From: Candidatus Aalborgicola danicus | Lineage (GTDB): Bacteria > Pseudomonadota > Gammaproteobacteria > Burkholderiales > Burkholderiaceae_C | Reading direction: 5' to 3' | Assembly: GCA_016703945.1 (NCBI GenBank) | Contig: JADJBC010000060.1 | Span: 238,433-302,432 of the forward strand | Length of the DNA: 64,000 nucleotides | In this document: one piece after another, positions 1 to 8,131 of the stretch | Position numbering within the stretch: position 1 is the first letter of the stretch | Layout of the letters: every line of letters begins with the position of its first letter | Notes under the pieces: generated by a model | Told to the model about the DNA's origin: nothing | Seen by the model: only the letters and a program-made list of their open reading frames with translations | Database searches by the model: none | Position numbers and translations under genes: made by a program

Positions 1-278
1 TGTTGGAGGCGGTATTTGATGACGAGGCAGTGCGCGTGATTGCCGCCGCCGAGAACATCGTGTTGACCGATGCCCACTGGGAGGTGGTCAACTACCTGCG
101 CGAGCAGTACCGCGAAGAGGGTGCCACGCCCAACTTTCGCGCCATGCTCAAGGGGATGGCCGAAATTCGCCCCGAGGTCGACAGCAAATACCTGTACGAC
201 CTGTTCCCCATTGGCCCGGCCAAGCAGGGGCCCAAGGTGGCGGGCTTGCCGCAGCCATTGGGCAAGGGCGGGTACTGA
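1..278 (+). CDS. TusE/DsrC-family protein without cysteines (5' end outside window)
   Basis: This is the C-terminal part of a TusE/DsrC family sulfur-relay protein. The reading frame is open to the window edge, and the usual N-terminal segment is missing, so the true start lies upstream. Family hallmarks are the helix DAHWEVVNYLREQY and the C-terminal FPIGPAKQGPKVAGLPQP arm. In DsrC two cysteines carry sulfur on this arm, and TusE keeps only the last one. Here the first position is Pro and the tail ends GKGGY, so neither is present and no cysteine occurs in the visible 91 residues. It therefore cannot carry persulfide in the usual way. Cysteine-less relatives have been proposed to be regulatory, which would be an inference here. 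It heads a compact plus-strand gene group with a ferredoxin-reductase fusion. Confidence 0.85.
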   Translation, partial: LEAVFDDEAVRVIAAAENIVLTDAHWEVVNYLREQYREEGATPNFRAMLKGMAEIRPEVDSKYLYDLFPIGPAKQGPKVAGLPQPLGKGGY

Positions 279-310
279 TGACGCCCCCACGCTTGTCACT
301 GCGTGTACTG

Positions 311-378
311 CGCTGCCCCCCGAGGGGGCTGCATCTCCTTGGGGCGGCCCGGCGGAGATGCACTCCCTCCCGTTGCTC
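311..378. repeat. GC-rich intergenic inverted-repeat element
   Basis: The gap between the first two genes is a GC-rich element with two nested inverted repeats, CCCCCCGAGGGGGC at 316-329 and a GGGGCGGCCCGGC core further on. Elements of this composition occur between genes in many Comamonadaceae genomes (general knowledge). No second copy was seen in this window. An open frame runs through it, but the composition argues against coding. Confidence 0.45.
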
Positions 379-386
379 GGTCTGAC

Positions 387-1004
387 ATGGCCAAGATGCG
401 CATCAAGAGCCAGTGGTTCCAGACTGGCACGGCCAAGACCCCGCAGCAGACGGCCAGCGCCATGGCGTTCATCGCCTGGCGCGTGGCGCAGAACATGCTC
501 AAGCAAATGCGCTCGGCGGATTTCAGCATTGAAGTCGGGCCGCAATACTTTGCGTTCACGCGGGAGGTGTTGGTGTTCCTGACCCAGGTGCTGGACCGCA
601 TGGCGTATGCGCGCATGGGGCCAGAGGGACGCGCCGAATTTGTGACCGCGCTGGTGCGCCGGGTGGCCGAGATTCTGCAGGAGAACGAGGACACGTTGCT
701 GGGCGCACCTCTTGACGGCCAGCCCAGCCACTTTGAGCGCTTTATCGACCTGTTCAATGAACTGTCGGACCATTACGCCGACTTTGGTTTTGACGCCAAG
801 GGGCCAGACTTTGCGTTTGTGCGCTACCTGGGGCACCGCGTCGAGATGCTGATGCCGCAGAAGGACCAGCGCTGGGTCATCGACCAGATGATGGCCACCG
901 AAGTACCCGAGGCTCTGGAAATCCTCCAGAGCTCAATGAACGGCGTGCTGTCCACGGAGCCACGCCCACGGCGCGCTGCCCGTGCGGGCGCGACCGGAGA
1001 CTGA
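387..1004 (+). CDS. Conserved hypothetical protein in TusE-like operon
   Basis: This encodes a 205-residue soluble protein that I do not recognise. The ATG at 387 was chosen because the open frame upstream of it runs through the GC-rich intergenic repeat. The protein is helical-looking, with AFIAWRVAQNMLKQMRSADF near the N-terminus and a long central stretch rich in Glu, Arg and Leu. It has no signal peptide, membrane span or cysteine cluster. The C-terminus ends in a basic tail, RPRRAARAG. The gene lies between the cysteine-less TusE-like gene and a dioxygenase gene that starts 11 bases downstream, so co-transcription is likely. A role linked to the neighbouring redox proteins is only a guess. 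Confidence 0.7.
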   Translation: MAKMRIKSQWFQTGTAKTPQQTASAMAFIAWRVAQNMLKQMRSADFSIEVGPQYFAFTREVLVFLTQVLDRMAYARMGPEGRAEFVTALVRRVAEILQENEDTLLGAPLDGQPSHFERFIDLFNELSDHYADFGFDAKGPDFAFVRYLGHRVEMLMPQKDQRWVIDQMMATEVPEALEILQSSMNGVLSTEPRPRRAARAGATGD

Positions 1005-1014
1005 AAGCACCACC

Positions 1015-1970
1015 ATGGACAAGCACCCGTTTGATCTGGACAACCACGCCGCCTACCAGCATTGGCGCGACACCAAGCGTGCCAGCCAGCCCCGGCGGGC
1101 TGAGGACCTGATCGTGGATGTGGCAGATCCGCGCGCCCTGAGCCAGGCCGAGCGGGACCGCTTGCTGGCCCTGTGTGCGACCGCCAATATGGCCATCTAC
1201 CGCAGCCCGGTGGTGGCAGAAGACAAGGCCATTCCCGCGCCTGCTGGCGGCGCGCAGTGGGCTTGCACCGGCTGGACGGCAATTGGCTGGCGGATGACGA
1301 CGGCATTTCGCCGATTGCAGTGGCGGCTCAACCCAGTGAGCGCCCGGCCTTCATCCCCTACACCAACCGCCCCATCAAGTGGCATACCGACGGCTACTAC
1401 CATCCGCAGACGCGCCAGATACTGGCCATGGTGCTGCATTGCGTGCGCCGGGCCCAGACCGGTGGCGAGAGCGCGGTGATGGACCACGAGATGGCCTACA
1501 TCGCCCTGCGCGAAGCCAACCCCGACTGGGTGCGTGCGCTGATGCAGCCCGACGCCATGACCATCCCCGAGCGAACCGATGAAGACGGCGTAGCCCGCGC
1601 CGAGCAGACCGGCCCCGTGTTCTCGGTGGACGCGGCCAGCGGTGCGCTGCACATGCGCTACACCGCCCGCACGCGCAGCATTGTGTGGAAGGACGATGCG
1701 CCCACCCGTGCGGCAGTCGCCTTCCTGGAGCAGATGCTGGCCAGTGACGACAGCCCCGTGTTTCGCCTGACGCTGCAGCCTGGCATGGGCCTGGTGTGCA
1801 ACAACGTGCTGCACGACCGCGCGGGTTTTGTTGATGATCCGCTGCAGCCACGGCTGCTGTACCGGGCCCGTTATCTGGACCGTATCGCTGGAAATTCATA
1901 TAAAGAATTGGCCTCTAGCCCTCGTGAAATATGCGTAGAAGCTATTAAAACGATAGCAATTGCCTTATGA
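1015..1970 (+). pseudogene. TauD/TfdA-type Fe(II)/2-oxoglutarate dioxygenase, frameshifted
   Basis: Two overlapping frames together encode one TauD/TfdA-like non-haem iron dioxygenase. The N-terminal part starts MDKHPFDLDNHAAY at 1015 and is in register until about 1258. The rest continues one frame away with GLHRLDGNWLADDDGISPI. Restoring one G in the GGG run at 1259-1261 would join them as AQWGLHRLDGNW. The iron ligands are visible: the HxD pair in IKWHTDGYYHP and the distal His in NNVLHDRAGF. Substrate cannot be read from sequence. The last 20 or so codons are supplied by a dispersed repeat, and the stop overlaps the next gene as ATGA. The frameshift may be a genuine mutation or a sequencing error in a homopolymer. 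Confidence 0.75.
1904..1966 (+). repeat. Dispersed repeat, copy A (inside coding end)
   Basis: This is one of four related copies in the window (others near 4093, 10312 and 15905). Shared blocks are AATTGGCCTCTAGCCC, a CGTGGAATATGCGTA-like segment and a GCTAT...ATAGC inverted repeat. This copy forms the 3' end of the dioxygenase frame and abuts the start of the next gene. Confidence 0.75.
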
Positions 1971-3442
1971 CACACCAGTTGACCGTTTGGCGTGCCGCCC
2001 AGTTGTTGGGTGTGGCGCGCGGGGTGTTGCAGCAGCAGGTGCGCGAGGGAGCGCTGGCGCTGAACGACGGCCTGCTGGGCGTTGACGCCTTGCTCAAGCT
2101 GTACCCGCAAGCGCAGCTGGAGGAGTCCGGCCTGTTGGAGCGCGTGGCGCAAATCCGTGACGAAGCCTTTGGCAAACGGGTGCGCGAGCGCATGCTGCCC
2201 AGCCAGGAAGTGCTGGCACAACGCCTGTTTGCGCAGACCCAGGAGCTGGCTGACGTGCGAAGGCACCTGCAGCGTTACCACGGGCTGGTCATCGCGCTGC
2301 AAAAGCGGGCCCGCGCAGGCGTGCTGGAGCACCCGGGCGACAGCGCGTGGCGGGACATGGAGCAACAGGTCACCCAGGGTCTGGCGCAGGCGCTGGCCAC
2401 GGAGTCGGTCGATTTGCTGGAGGTGCTGGACGACATGCTAAAAATCAGGACGGCACAGGTTACGGTGCGCCCCAGCGGCCACCAGTTTTTGGTGGAGGGC
2501 CATGCCAACCTGCTGCAGTCGGGCCTGCACTCCGGGCTGCGCCTGAACTACGGTTGTGGCAACGGCAGCTGTGGCATGTGCAAGGTGCGCGTGATTGCGG
2601 GCGAAGTGGCGCAAACCCAGCACTCCGACTACCAGCTGTCGGAAACGGAAAAAGCCCAGGGCTACACGCTGATGTGCTGCAACACCGCCGCCAGCAGCGA
2701 ACTCACGCTGGAGCTGCTGGAGGCGTCCGGCCCAGAAGACATTCCCGAGCAGCAGATCGTGACCCATGTGCGTGCTGTCACCACCCTGGCGGCCAATACC
2801 CGCATGCTGCACCTGCAAACCCCCCGTACCCACCGCCTGCGTTTCCTGGCGGGGCAGTCGGTCCGGCTGGGCTGGACCATGCCAGGGCAGGGCGACGTGC
2901 ACACCACCTACCCGGTGGCCAGTTGCCCGTGTGACGACCGCAACCTGCTTTTTTATATTGCCCGGGACCCGGCCGATGCGCTGGCGCTGCATCTGTTCGC
3001 AGACGACATCAAGCCAGGTGAGGCCATCACGGTGCTGGGCCCAACTGGCGAGTTTGTGCTGGCCGATGGGCACCGCCCCCTGGTGTTTGCCGCCTGCGAC
3101 AACGGCTTTGCACCCATCAAGAGCCTGATTGAGCATGCCCTGTCGCTCGACGCAGCGCCCTCACTCTCGCTGTTCTGGCTGGCGACCCAGAGCGACGGCC
3201 ACTTTGCCAACAACCAGTGTCGAGCCTGGTCCGAGGCGCTGGACCAGTTCGAGTACGAACTGGTGACCCACGCCGACACGGTGGTCGGTGCGCAGCAGAT
3301 TGCGCAGGCCATGCGCGCCGATCTGTTTGAACTGGATTGCGATTTTTACCTGGCCGGCCCGCCCGAATTTGTCGTCACCCTGCGCGACGAGCTGCGCAGT
3401 GCTGGCGTGGCCCAGGCGCAAATATTCGCCGAAATTCTGTAG
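1967..3442 (+). CDS. HTH / coiled-coil / [2Fe-2S] ferredoxin / flavin reductase fusion
   Basis: This 491-residue protein combines three parts. Residues 1-45 look like a MerR/excisionase-type helix-turn-helix (WRAAQLLGVARGVLQQQVREGAL), and residues 50-155 are a charged helical linker. Residues 160-245 form a plant-type ferredoxin domain with Cys197, Cys202, Cys205 and Cys237 or 238 placed to bind a [2Fe-2S] cluster. Residues 250-490 resemble an FAD/NAD(P) oxidoreductase of the ferredoxin-reductase superfamily (FLAGQSVRLGW, CDNGFAPIKSL, YLAGPPEFV). Reductases of this layout pass electrons from NAD(P)H to an oxygenase or other acceptor. The preceding dioxygenase gene overlaps by four bases, but TauD enzymes do not normally need a reductase, so the partner is unclear. 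An HTH-like N-terminus could make it redox-sensing, which is inference. Confidence 0.8.
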   Translation: MTHQLTVWRAAQLLGVARGVLQQQVREGALALNDGLLGVDALLKLYPQAQLEESGLLERVAQIRDEAFGKRVRERMLPSQEVLAQRLFAQTQELADVRRHLQRYHGLVIALQKRARAGVLEHPGDSAWRDMEQQVTQGLAQALATESVDLLEVLDDMLKIRTAQVTVRPSGHQFLVEGHANLLQSGLHSGLRLNYGCGNGSCGMCKVRVIAGEVAQTQHSDYQLSETEKAQGYTLMCCNTAASSELTLELLEASGPEDIPEQQIVTHVRAVTTLAANTRMLHLQTPRTHRLRFLAGQSVRLGWTMPGQGDVHTTYPVASCPCDDRNLLFYIARDPADALALHLFADDIKPGEAITVLGPTGEFVLADGHRPLVFAACDNGFAPIKSLIEHALSLDAAPSLSLFWLATQSDGHFANNQCRAWSEALDQFEYELVTHADTVVGAQQIAQAMRADLFELDCDFYLAGPPEFVVTLRDELRSAGVAQAQIFAEIL

Positions 3443-3446
3443 CTCC

Positions 3447-3779
3447 ATGCAATCCAACGACTTGTCAATACCAGAGTGCGGGGGCGGCGAGTCCTTTGCG
3501 CTGATGGTGATGGGCCACAGCATGGCGCCCGAGTTTTTGGAGGGCGAAATCATCATCATCGAGCCCGAGGGCCTGGCCAAGGATGGCGCCTACGTGCTGG
3601 CCTGGCACAACGACGAGTGGACGTTCCGGCAATTGCTGCGGGCCAACGCCGGCTGGGTCTTGCACCCGCTGAGCCCGGAGTTTGCCGATGTGCCCCTGGC
3701 CGACCTGGCGGCCGTGCGTGGCGTCATCATCCAGAAGGCGTTGCCCGGCCGCCGCCGCGCCTCCAAGTTCTACGTCTAG
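3447..3779 (+). CDS. S24/LexA peptidase-fold protein without DNA-binding domain
   Basis: This 110-residue protein matches the C-terminal S24 (LexA/UmuD/CI) peptidase fold. The segment FALMVMGHSMAPEFLEGEIIIIEP contains the GHSM serine motif. In LexA the catalytic lysine lies in an EVTVKRL-like strand. The equivalent strand here reads EWTFRQL, with Arg in place of Lys, so autocleavage is doubtful. No HTH precedes it, since the gene starts 4 bases after the reductase stop and its N-terminus is short. It may be a stand-alone sensor or partner of the upstream HTH-containing protein, as an inference. Identification of the fold is fairly sure; activity is not. Confidence 0.7.
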   Translation: MQSNDLSIPECGGGESFALMVMGHSMAPEFLEGEIIIIEPEGLAKDGAYVLAWHNDEWTFRQLLRANAGWVLHPLSPEFADVPLADLAAVRGVIIQKALPGRRRASKFYV

Positions 3780-3810
3780 AAACTATTCTCCAACACCGAA
3801 GGACGGCGCC

Positions 3811-4029
3811 ATGCCTTATTACATCTACCGGGTGAAACCCTTTGCGCAGCTCGAAAAGCTGGCCACCTTTGACGCCTTCACAGAAGCCTCGGCACAGGCC
3901 AAGACCCTGCGCGCCGCGCAGAGCGGTGGGACGCCTGGAAAGATCAAATTGATGTTTGCAGAAAACGAGCTGCATGCGCAGGACCTGCTGTGCCAGGTGC
4001 GGGATGCGCCACCGAGGGGGGATGAGTAA
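3811..4029 (+). CDS. Small hypothetical protein
   Basis: This encodes a 72-residue protein starting MPYYIYRVKPFAQLEKL. The start follows GGACGGCGCC. It has one Cys near the C-terminus (LLCQVRD) and no membrane span. Small proteins of this kind beginning YYIYRV are seen in betaproteobacteria, but I know no function. It is the last gene of the plus-strand group that starts at the window edge, 31 bases behind the S24-fold gene. Confidence 0.65.
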   Translation: MPYYIYRVKPFAQLEKLATFDAFTEASAQAKTLRAAQSGGTPGKIKLMFAENELHAQDLLCQVRDAPPRGDE

Positions 4030-4072
4030 GTTGTTTTCGGTTGGAGACTGGCGTTCATCCCTAGGGGGTGTA

Positions 4073-4088
4073 GCAGTCGGGAGACTGC
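4073..4088. terminator. Hairpin after the first operon
   Basis: A perfect 6-bp stem (GCAGTC/GACTGC) closes on a GGGA tetraloop just downstream of the last gene of the first group. No T-run follows, so it may be a 3' stabilising hairpin rather than an intrinsic terminator. Confidence 0.35.
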
Positions 4089-4092
4089 GTGC

Positions 4093-4150
4093 CGAATAGG
4101 CCGCTAGCCCCCGTGGAATATGCGTAGACAGCTCATATATTTGTAGCGTA
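4093..4150 (+). repeat. Dispersed repeat, copy B
   Basis: This copy has GAATAGGCCGCTAGCCC, CGTGGAATATGCGTA and the TTGTAGCG end. It fills most of the gap between the first operon and the convergent ferritin-like gene. Confidence 0.75.
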
Positions 4151-4224
4151 TGGCATTGCTTTTTCATCGCGACCATCGGGGGGTCGAGTCTTGTGCGGGA
4201 TGGCCGACGGATGGCACCACACCA

Positions 4225-4938
4225 TCAGCGCTCTATTGCGGTCGCAACAATCGCACTGTAGTCCACCACATTCATGTATTGTGGAACATAGGTTACGCCC
4301 TGGTTAAGGAGAGTTGCCACAAACGATCGCAAATGATTGCGGGAACCTTTGAGCAAACTCTCATACACCAGCCGAATGTCCTGATTGTCTACCGCTAGTA
4401 GCGCCGTGTTGATGTCCATCATGTCAATCTCCTCAATCACGGCGCCCGCCCTGAGCGCCTCTGTCAGTGATAGCGTGCCACTTGCAACTAATTGGGTGTA
4501 AAGCAACTGCAGGGAGGTATTCTGGAAAACGCCTGTCGCCAGGGTCGATGCGGGATCAGGCAGGCCGTAACGCACCAGCAATTGGCGCACAGCCTCGGTA
4601 TGGGTTGCCTCGCTGTTCGCAATATTGCCAAATACCCGGACATTGGCACCCCAGCGGGCGTCCAACTGTGCATACACATCGTGCGCCAGCTTCTCCTCTT
4701 CACGCATAAAAACCAACGTGGCCATTTCGGCAGCGGAGAGGGCTTCCACTGGCAATGCCGTCAGCGTGCTGCCCAGCAAAACACGGTCAAAGCCGGAGGC
4801 ACCATTGGCATCTACGACAAGCGGTTGCCCCATGTCGGGTCCATTGCCCCCCTGGCCGGAGCTACCGCCGCCCCCGCACGCGTTCAAAGTCAAAGCTGCG
4901 AGTAAAGCTACTGTGGGAGCGAGACCATATTTTTTCAT
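4225..4938 (-). CDS. DUF2202 ferritin-like lipoprotein
   Basis: This 237-residue protein belongs to the DUF2202 ferritin-like group. The N-terminus is a lipoprotein signal ending LTLNACGGGG, so the mature protein should be lipid-anchored at the conserved Cys. The helical core carries acidic and His clusters typical of di-iron four-helix bundles: MREEEKLAHDVYAQL, NIANSEATHTEAVRQLL, AVIEEIDMMDINTAL and the C-terminal SRNHLRSF. Family members are thought to bind metal, with the biological role poorly known. It is followed, on the same strand but upstream in sequence order, by a small secreted protein gene. Family assignment is confident, function is not. Confidence 0.85.
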   Translation of the reverse strand: MKKYGLAPTVALLAALTLNACGGGGSSGQGGNGPDMGQPLVVDANGASGFDRVLLGSTLTALPVEALSAAEMATLVFMREEEKLAHDVYAQLDARWGANVRVFGNIANSEATHTEAVRQLLVRYGLPDPASTLATGVFQNTSLQLLYTQLVASGTLSLTEALRAGAVIEEIDMMDINTALLAVDNQDIRLVYESLLKGSRNHLRSFVATLLNQGVTYVPQYMNVVDYSAIVATAIER

Positions 4939-4971
4939 GATGAATGTCCTTAAAAACGCGAAAGAAACCGG

Positions 4972-5226
4972 TTAACGCTTGTGGCCCATACCACCGCGCG
5001 CGCCACCACCGTGCACCCGGACTTGCTGGCGGCTCTCAAACCCTGCCCCGTAGGGCAAACGCTTAACAATCGCCGCCTCCTGTTCGACGGCTTTGGGCGT
5101 TGAAAGAGGGCCTGTACCAGTGGGCGCCGACGGCGTTTGGATCGGCGCCATTGGTACAGGCTGCGCAACGGCCGATACGCTCGCCATCAGCAAAAACCAG
5201 GCTGGGAGTGAAATATGCTTGTTCAT
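4972..5226 (-). CDS. Small secreted protein
   Basis: This 84-residue protein starts MNKHISLPAWFLLMASVSAVAQP, a clear Sec signal peptide with an AxA-like cleavage site. The start at 5226 is preferred over an earlier in-frame ATG because it places the signal peptide at the N-terminus. The mature part is Pro-, Thr- and Gly-rich and ends in a Gly/Arg/His tail (RVHGGGARGGMGHKR) that could bind metal. It precedes the ferritin-like lipoprotein gene by 33 bases and is probably co-transcribed. No family was recognised. Confidence 0.6.
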   Translation of the reverse strand: MNKHISLPAWFLLMASVSAVAQPVPMAPIQTPSAPTGTGPLSTPKAVEQEAAIVKRLPYGAGFESRQQVRVHGGGARGGMGHKR

Positions 5227-5379
5227 GGTGACTTGGGGGTGGGTGTTTGTATGGTGCGAGGCCCATGTCGCGGCGTCATGTCGCAATCGGCTCCATGTGT
5301 ATCCGTTTGTCGCCAAGGGTGTCGCTGTGTGTCATGGCCGATGAACATTCCGACCCGTGCCGTAAACTGAACGCTCATC

Positions 5380-6099
5380 ATGAGCACACCGTCTTTCCCA
5401 CGCATTCTTGTTGTCGACGATGACCCTGATTTGCGCGACCTGCTCAGCACCTATCTCGGTGGCAATGGGTTTGAGGTCATCACCGCCAGCGACGGTGTTT
5501 CCATGCGAACTGCGATGGCCCACTCCATGCCCGATGCCATCGTGCTGGACTTGATGCTGCCTGGTGAAGACGGCCTGTCGTTAACCCGGTGGGTGCGCAC
5601 GCAGTCGGCGGTGCCCATCTTGATGTTGTCAGCCCGTGGCGAAGAGATGGACCGGGTGGTCGGGCTCGAAGTTGGGGCAGACGACTATCTGGCCAAACCA
5701 TTCGGCCCACGGGAATTGCTTGCTCGCCTTCGGGCCCTTTTGAGACGCGGTAACCCGGTCACAACGCAGACACCTGCACCACCGGGGCACGGGCAGTTTG
5801 GCCCCTTTTCACTGGACACTTTTGGCCGTCGGCTCATGCGTGGCGGACTCGAAGTACACCTGACCAGCGCCGAGTTTGACTTGCTTGCCGCATTTGTTGT
5901 GCACGCCAACCGCGTGCTGTCGCGCGATATGCTGGTCGACCTGCTGCGGGGCTATGACCGGGACCCTTTTGACCGCAGCATTGACAACCGTGTCACCCGT
6001 TTACGGCGCAAGATCGAAGCCGATCCGACCGCTCCGGCCTACATTCGAACAGTGCGCGGCGAAGGTTATCTGTTCAACCCGCACGGAGGCCCGCCCTGA
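5380..6099 (+). CDS. OmpR/PhoB-family response regulator
   Basis: This 239-residue regulator has an N-terminal receiver domain and a C-terminal winged-helix domain. The acidic pocket is VVDDDP, the phospho-acceptor is Asp57 in VLDLMLPGEDG, and the conserved Lys lies in LAKPFGPREL. The output domain shows the OmpR signature from LTSAEFDLLAAFV to RTVRGEGYLF. Its cognate kinase gene follows 14 bases downstream. Targets are unknown. The kinase is in turn overlapped by a cytochrome gene, which suggests an envelope or respiratory signal. Confidence 0.92.
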   Translation: MSTPSFPRILVVDDDPDLRDLLSTYLGGNGFEVITASDGVSMRTAMAHSMPDAIVLDLMLPGEDGLSLTRWVRTQSAVPILMLSARGEEMDRVVGLEVGADDYLAKPFGPRELLARLRALLRRGNPVTTQTPAPPGHGQFGPFSLDTFGRRLMRGGLEVHLTSAEFDLLAAFVVHANRVLSRDMLVDLLRGYDRDPFDRSIDNRVTRLRRKIEADPTAPAYIRTVRGEGYLFNPHGGPP

Positions 6100-6113
6100 A
6101 AGCTCCATCCAGT

Positions 6114-7436
6114 TTGGCGCGACAGACCACATGGTTGCTGGCCGGGGCATTTGTCGTGGTGGAACTTCTGGTGGTGACCCTGTTTGTCGTCTTCGTGCTG
6201 CTCCCACTGGCGCGCCGCTCGGCCGATGACCTGGCCGGCTTGATGGTTCTTTCCGCACAGACCTGGGCCGAATTGCCACCCCTGACACGTCCTGAGTTTG
6301 AGGAAGAGTTGTTGGCCAGCCATTCCCTGGCCCTGAGACCGGCCAACGCAGCCGTCGGTCGAGATGAATGGCACCCGTTTTTCTTTTACATTTTGGAAGA
6401 TGCCCTTGCGCGACGCACCGGTGTGACTCGGCACTTGCTGAGCGAATCCACACCGCAAGGCACCTGGTATTGGTCAACCATTGAAACGGGTAGCGGCGCG
6501 TTGTCGGTCGGACTTTCCAATACCCGTATTGGCAGCCAACCGCTCGTCGCCCTGTTGGTCGCGCTGGTCGCGGGCTTGTTGGTTGCTGCCGCACTGGCAC
6601 TGTGGCTGGCGCGTCGCATCACGCGGCCTTTGGCACTGCTTGAAGCTGCGAGTGCCCGAATCGGGCAAGGTACAGGCCCATCGCTTCTGCCCGAGACCGG
6701 CCCCCGGGAAGTGGCAGCTTTGAGCCGGCGCTTCAACGCCATGGCACTACAAGTGCAGGATTTGCTTACGGCGCGCACCACTTTGTTGGCCGGTGTGTCG
6801 CACGACCTTCGCACTCCGCTGGCACGGATGCGGCTGGCGCTCGAAATCATGAAGACGGATCCCGCAGCGGCCTTGATCGCCCGCATGGAGCACGACATTG
6901 AGCAGATGAACCAGTTGATCGCCAATGTGCTGGACCTTGCGCGCGGGCTGGAACACGAGGTACCCGTGACCACCGAACTGAGCGATTTTTTGAACGAAAT
7001 TGCGGTTGACTTTTCTGCAAGCGGTAGCGTGATATTCGTAGATTGCCAGCCGGGCCAGCCGGGCCAGGTGGCCATTGCCCGCCATGCGCTACGCCGCGCC
7101 ATTGGCAATCTGCTGCAAAACGCCCAGCGCTACGCAGCCGGCGCGCGCGTCGATCTGGTCTGCTCGGTTGAGCGCCCGGGCTGGCGCATTGGCATACTGG
7201 ATCGGGGACCCGGCATTGACCCCAGCAGAATAGAGGTCATGTTTCAGCCCTTTCATCGGGGGGACCCCTCGCGTAGCCCCGCAACCGGCGGCTCCGGGTT
7301 AGGTCTGGCGATTGTGCGAGAGCTGGCACACGCCAATGGCTGGGTCGTGACGCTGTCTAGCCGCCCCGGTGGTGGCCTGGAGGCGTGGATCACTGCGACT
7401 ATTCTTGATTCATCATTCAACGGGAGAACTCTATGA
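6114..7436 (+). CDS. EnvZ-type sensor histidine kinase
   Basis: This membrane kinase of about 440 residues starts at TTG 6114; no suitable ATG lies before the first membrane span. It has a first membrane segment (LLAGAFVVVELLVVTLFVVFVLL), a periplasmic domain of about 110 residues, a second span (PLVALLVALVAGLLVAAALALWLA) and a HAMP region. The H-box is GVSHDLRTPLARMRLALEIM. The ATPase motifs are NLLQNAQRY (N), DRGPGID (G1) and GGSGLGLAIVREL (G2). It phosphorylates the regulator encoded just upstream. Its last bases overlap the start of the next gene as ATGA, so the three genes are co-translated. Confidence 0.9.
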   Translation: MARQTTWLLAGAFVVVELLVVTLFVVFVLLPLARRSADDLAGLMVLSAQTWAELPPLTRPEFEEELLASHSLALRPANAAVGRDEWHPFFFYILEDALARRTGVTRHLLSESTPQGTWYWSTIETGSGALSVGLSNTRIGSQPLVALLVALVAGLLVAAALALWLARRITRPLALLEAASARIGQGTGPSLLPETGPREVAALSRRFNAMALQVQDLLTARTTLLAGVSHDLRTPLARMRLALEIMKTDPAAALIARMEHDIEQMNQLIANVLDLARGLEHEVPVTTELSDFLNEIAVDFSASGSVIFVDCQPGQPGQVAIARHALRRAIGNLLQNAQRYAAGARVDLVCSVERPGWRIGILDRGPGIDPSRIEVMFQPFHRGDPSRSPATGGSGLGLAIVRELAHANGWVVTLSSRPGGGLEAWITATILDSSFNGRTL

Positions 7437-7894
7437 AACACCTCTTTGTCAATCGAACCTGCTTGGCCCGCCTTTGCCTTGTTTGGGCCAGTGGCCTGCT
7501 GATATCGCATGCAGCACTGGCCGAAGACACCAGGCAACGTGCAACGCTGCCTGCGGCCGCGCAAGAATCACTGCGGCGGGAAATGGTGGACAACCTGCTC
7601 GCGATCAATGAAGTCCTGACCCTCATGGCGACGGGCAAAATCAAGGAGGCAGGCGACGTCGCGGAGCTAAAGCTAGGTGTCAGCGCACAAGGCAAAAATC
7701 GCAGTTTGCCTTTCGACGCCCGCCCTGGACCTCACATGCCAGCCGACATGCATGCACTGGGCATGGATGGCCACAAAGCCGCGAGTGAATTTGCCAAGGC
7801 TGCACGCGCGGGTGAGCGCGACCGCGCGCTGACGCTCCTGCCCAATTTGACCAGCGCCTGCGTGGCCTGCCACTATTCTTGGCGGACGCGTTGA
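7433..7894 (+). CDS. Secreted c-type cytochrome with C-terminal haem site
   Basis: This 153-residue protein has a signal peptide (LCLVWASGLLISHAALAE) and one CxxCH haem motif close to the C-terminus (ACVACHYSWRTR). A C-terminal CxxCH followed by a short tail and a helical body is the layout of cytochrome c' and cytochrome c556-like proteins, but the similarity is too weak to name it. It is translationally coupled to the sensor kinase by an ATGA overlap, which is unusual for an electron carrier and suggests that the two-component pair and the cytochrome serve one function. No terminator was recognised downstream, in the 237-base gap to the convergent peptidase gene. Confidence 0.75.
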   Translation: MKHLFVNRTCLARLCLVWASGLLISHAALAEDTRQRATLPAAAQESLRREMVDNLLAINEVLTLMATGKIKEAGDVAELKLGVSAQGKNRSLPFDARPGPHMPADMHALGMDGHKAASEFAKAARAGERDRALTLLPNLTSACVACHYSWRTR

Positions 7895-8131
7895 AAACAT
7901 GTTGGCCTGTTTTTCCATTTTGACGAGGGCGGGCTGCTGAACATGCAGCACGTCTGCCAACATCTATTGCGAAAGCCCATGGGCGTAGCATGGAGTGGTG
8001 TCGGCCAATCTTGGTCGGTGGCGCCTTTGAGGCAGCAGAACTAGATGCCAAAAGAGCGATAGAACAGGCTTGTCAATTGGCTTCCATGGTTTAACTGGAA
8101 ATGGTGCCCGCTGTGCATCGGGATGTGCGGT

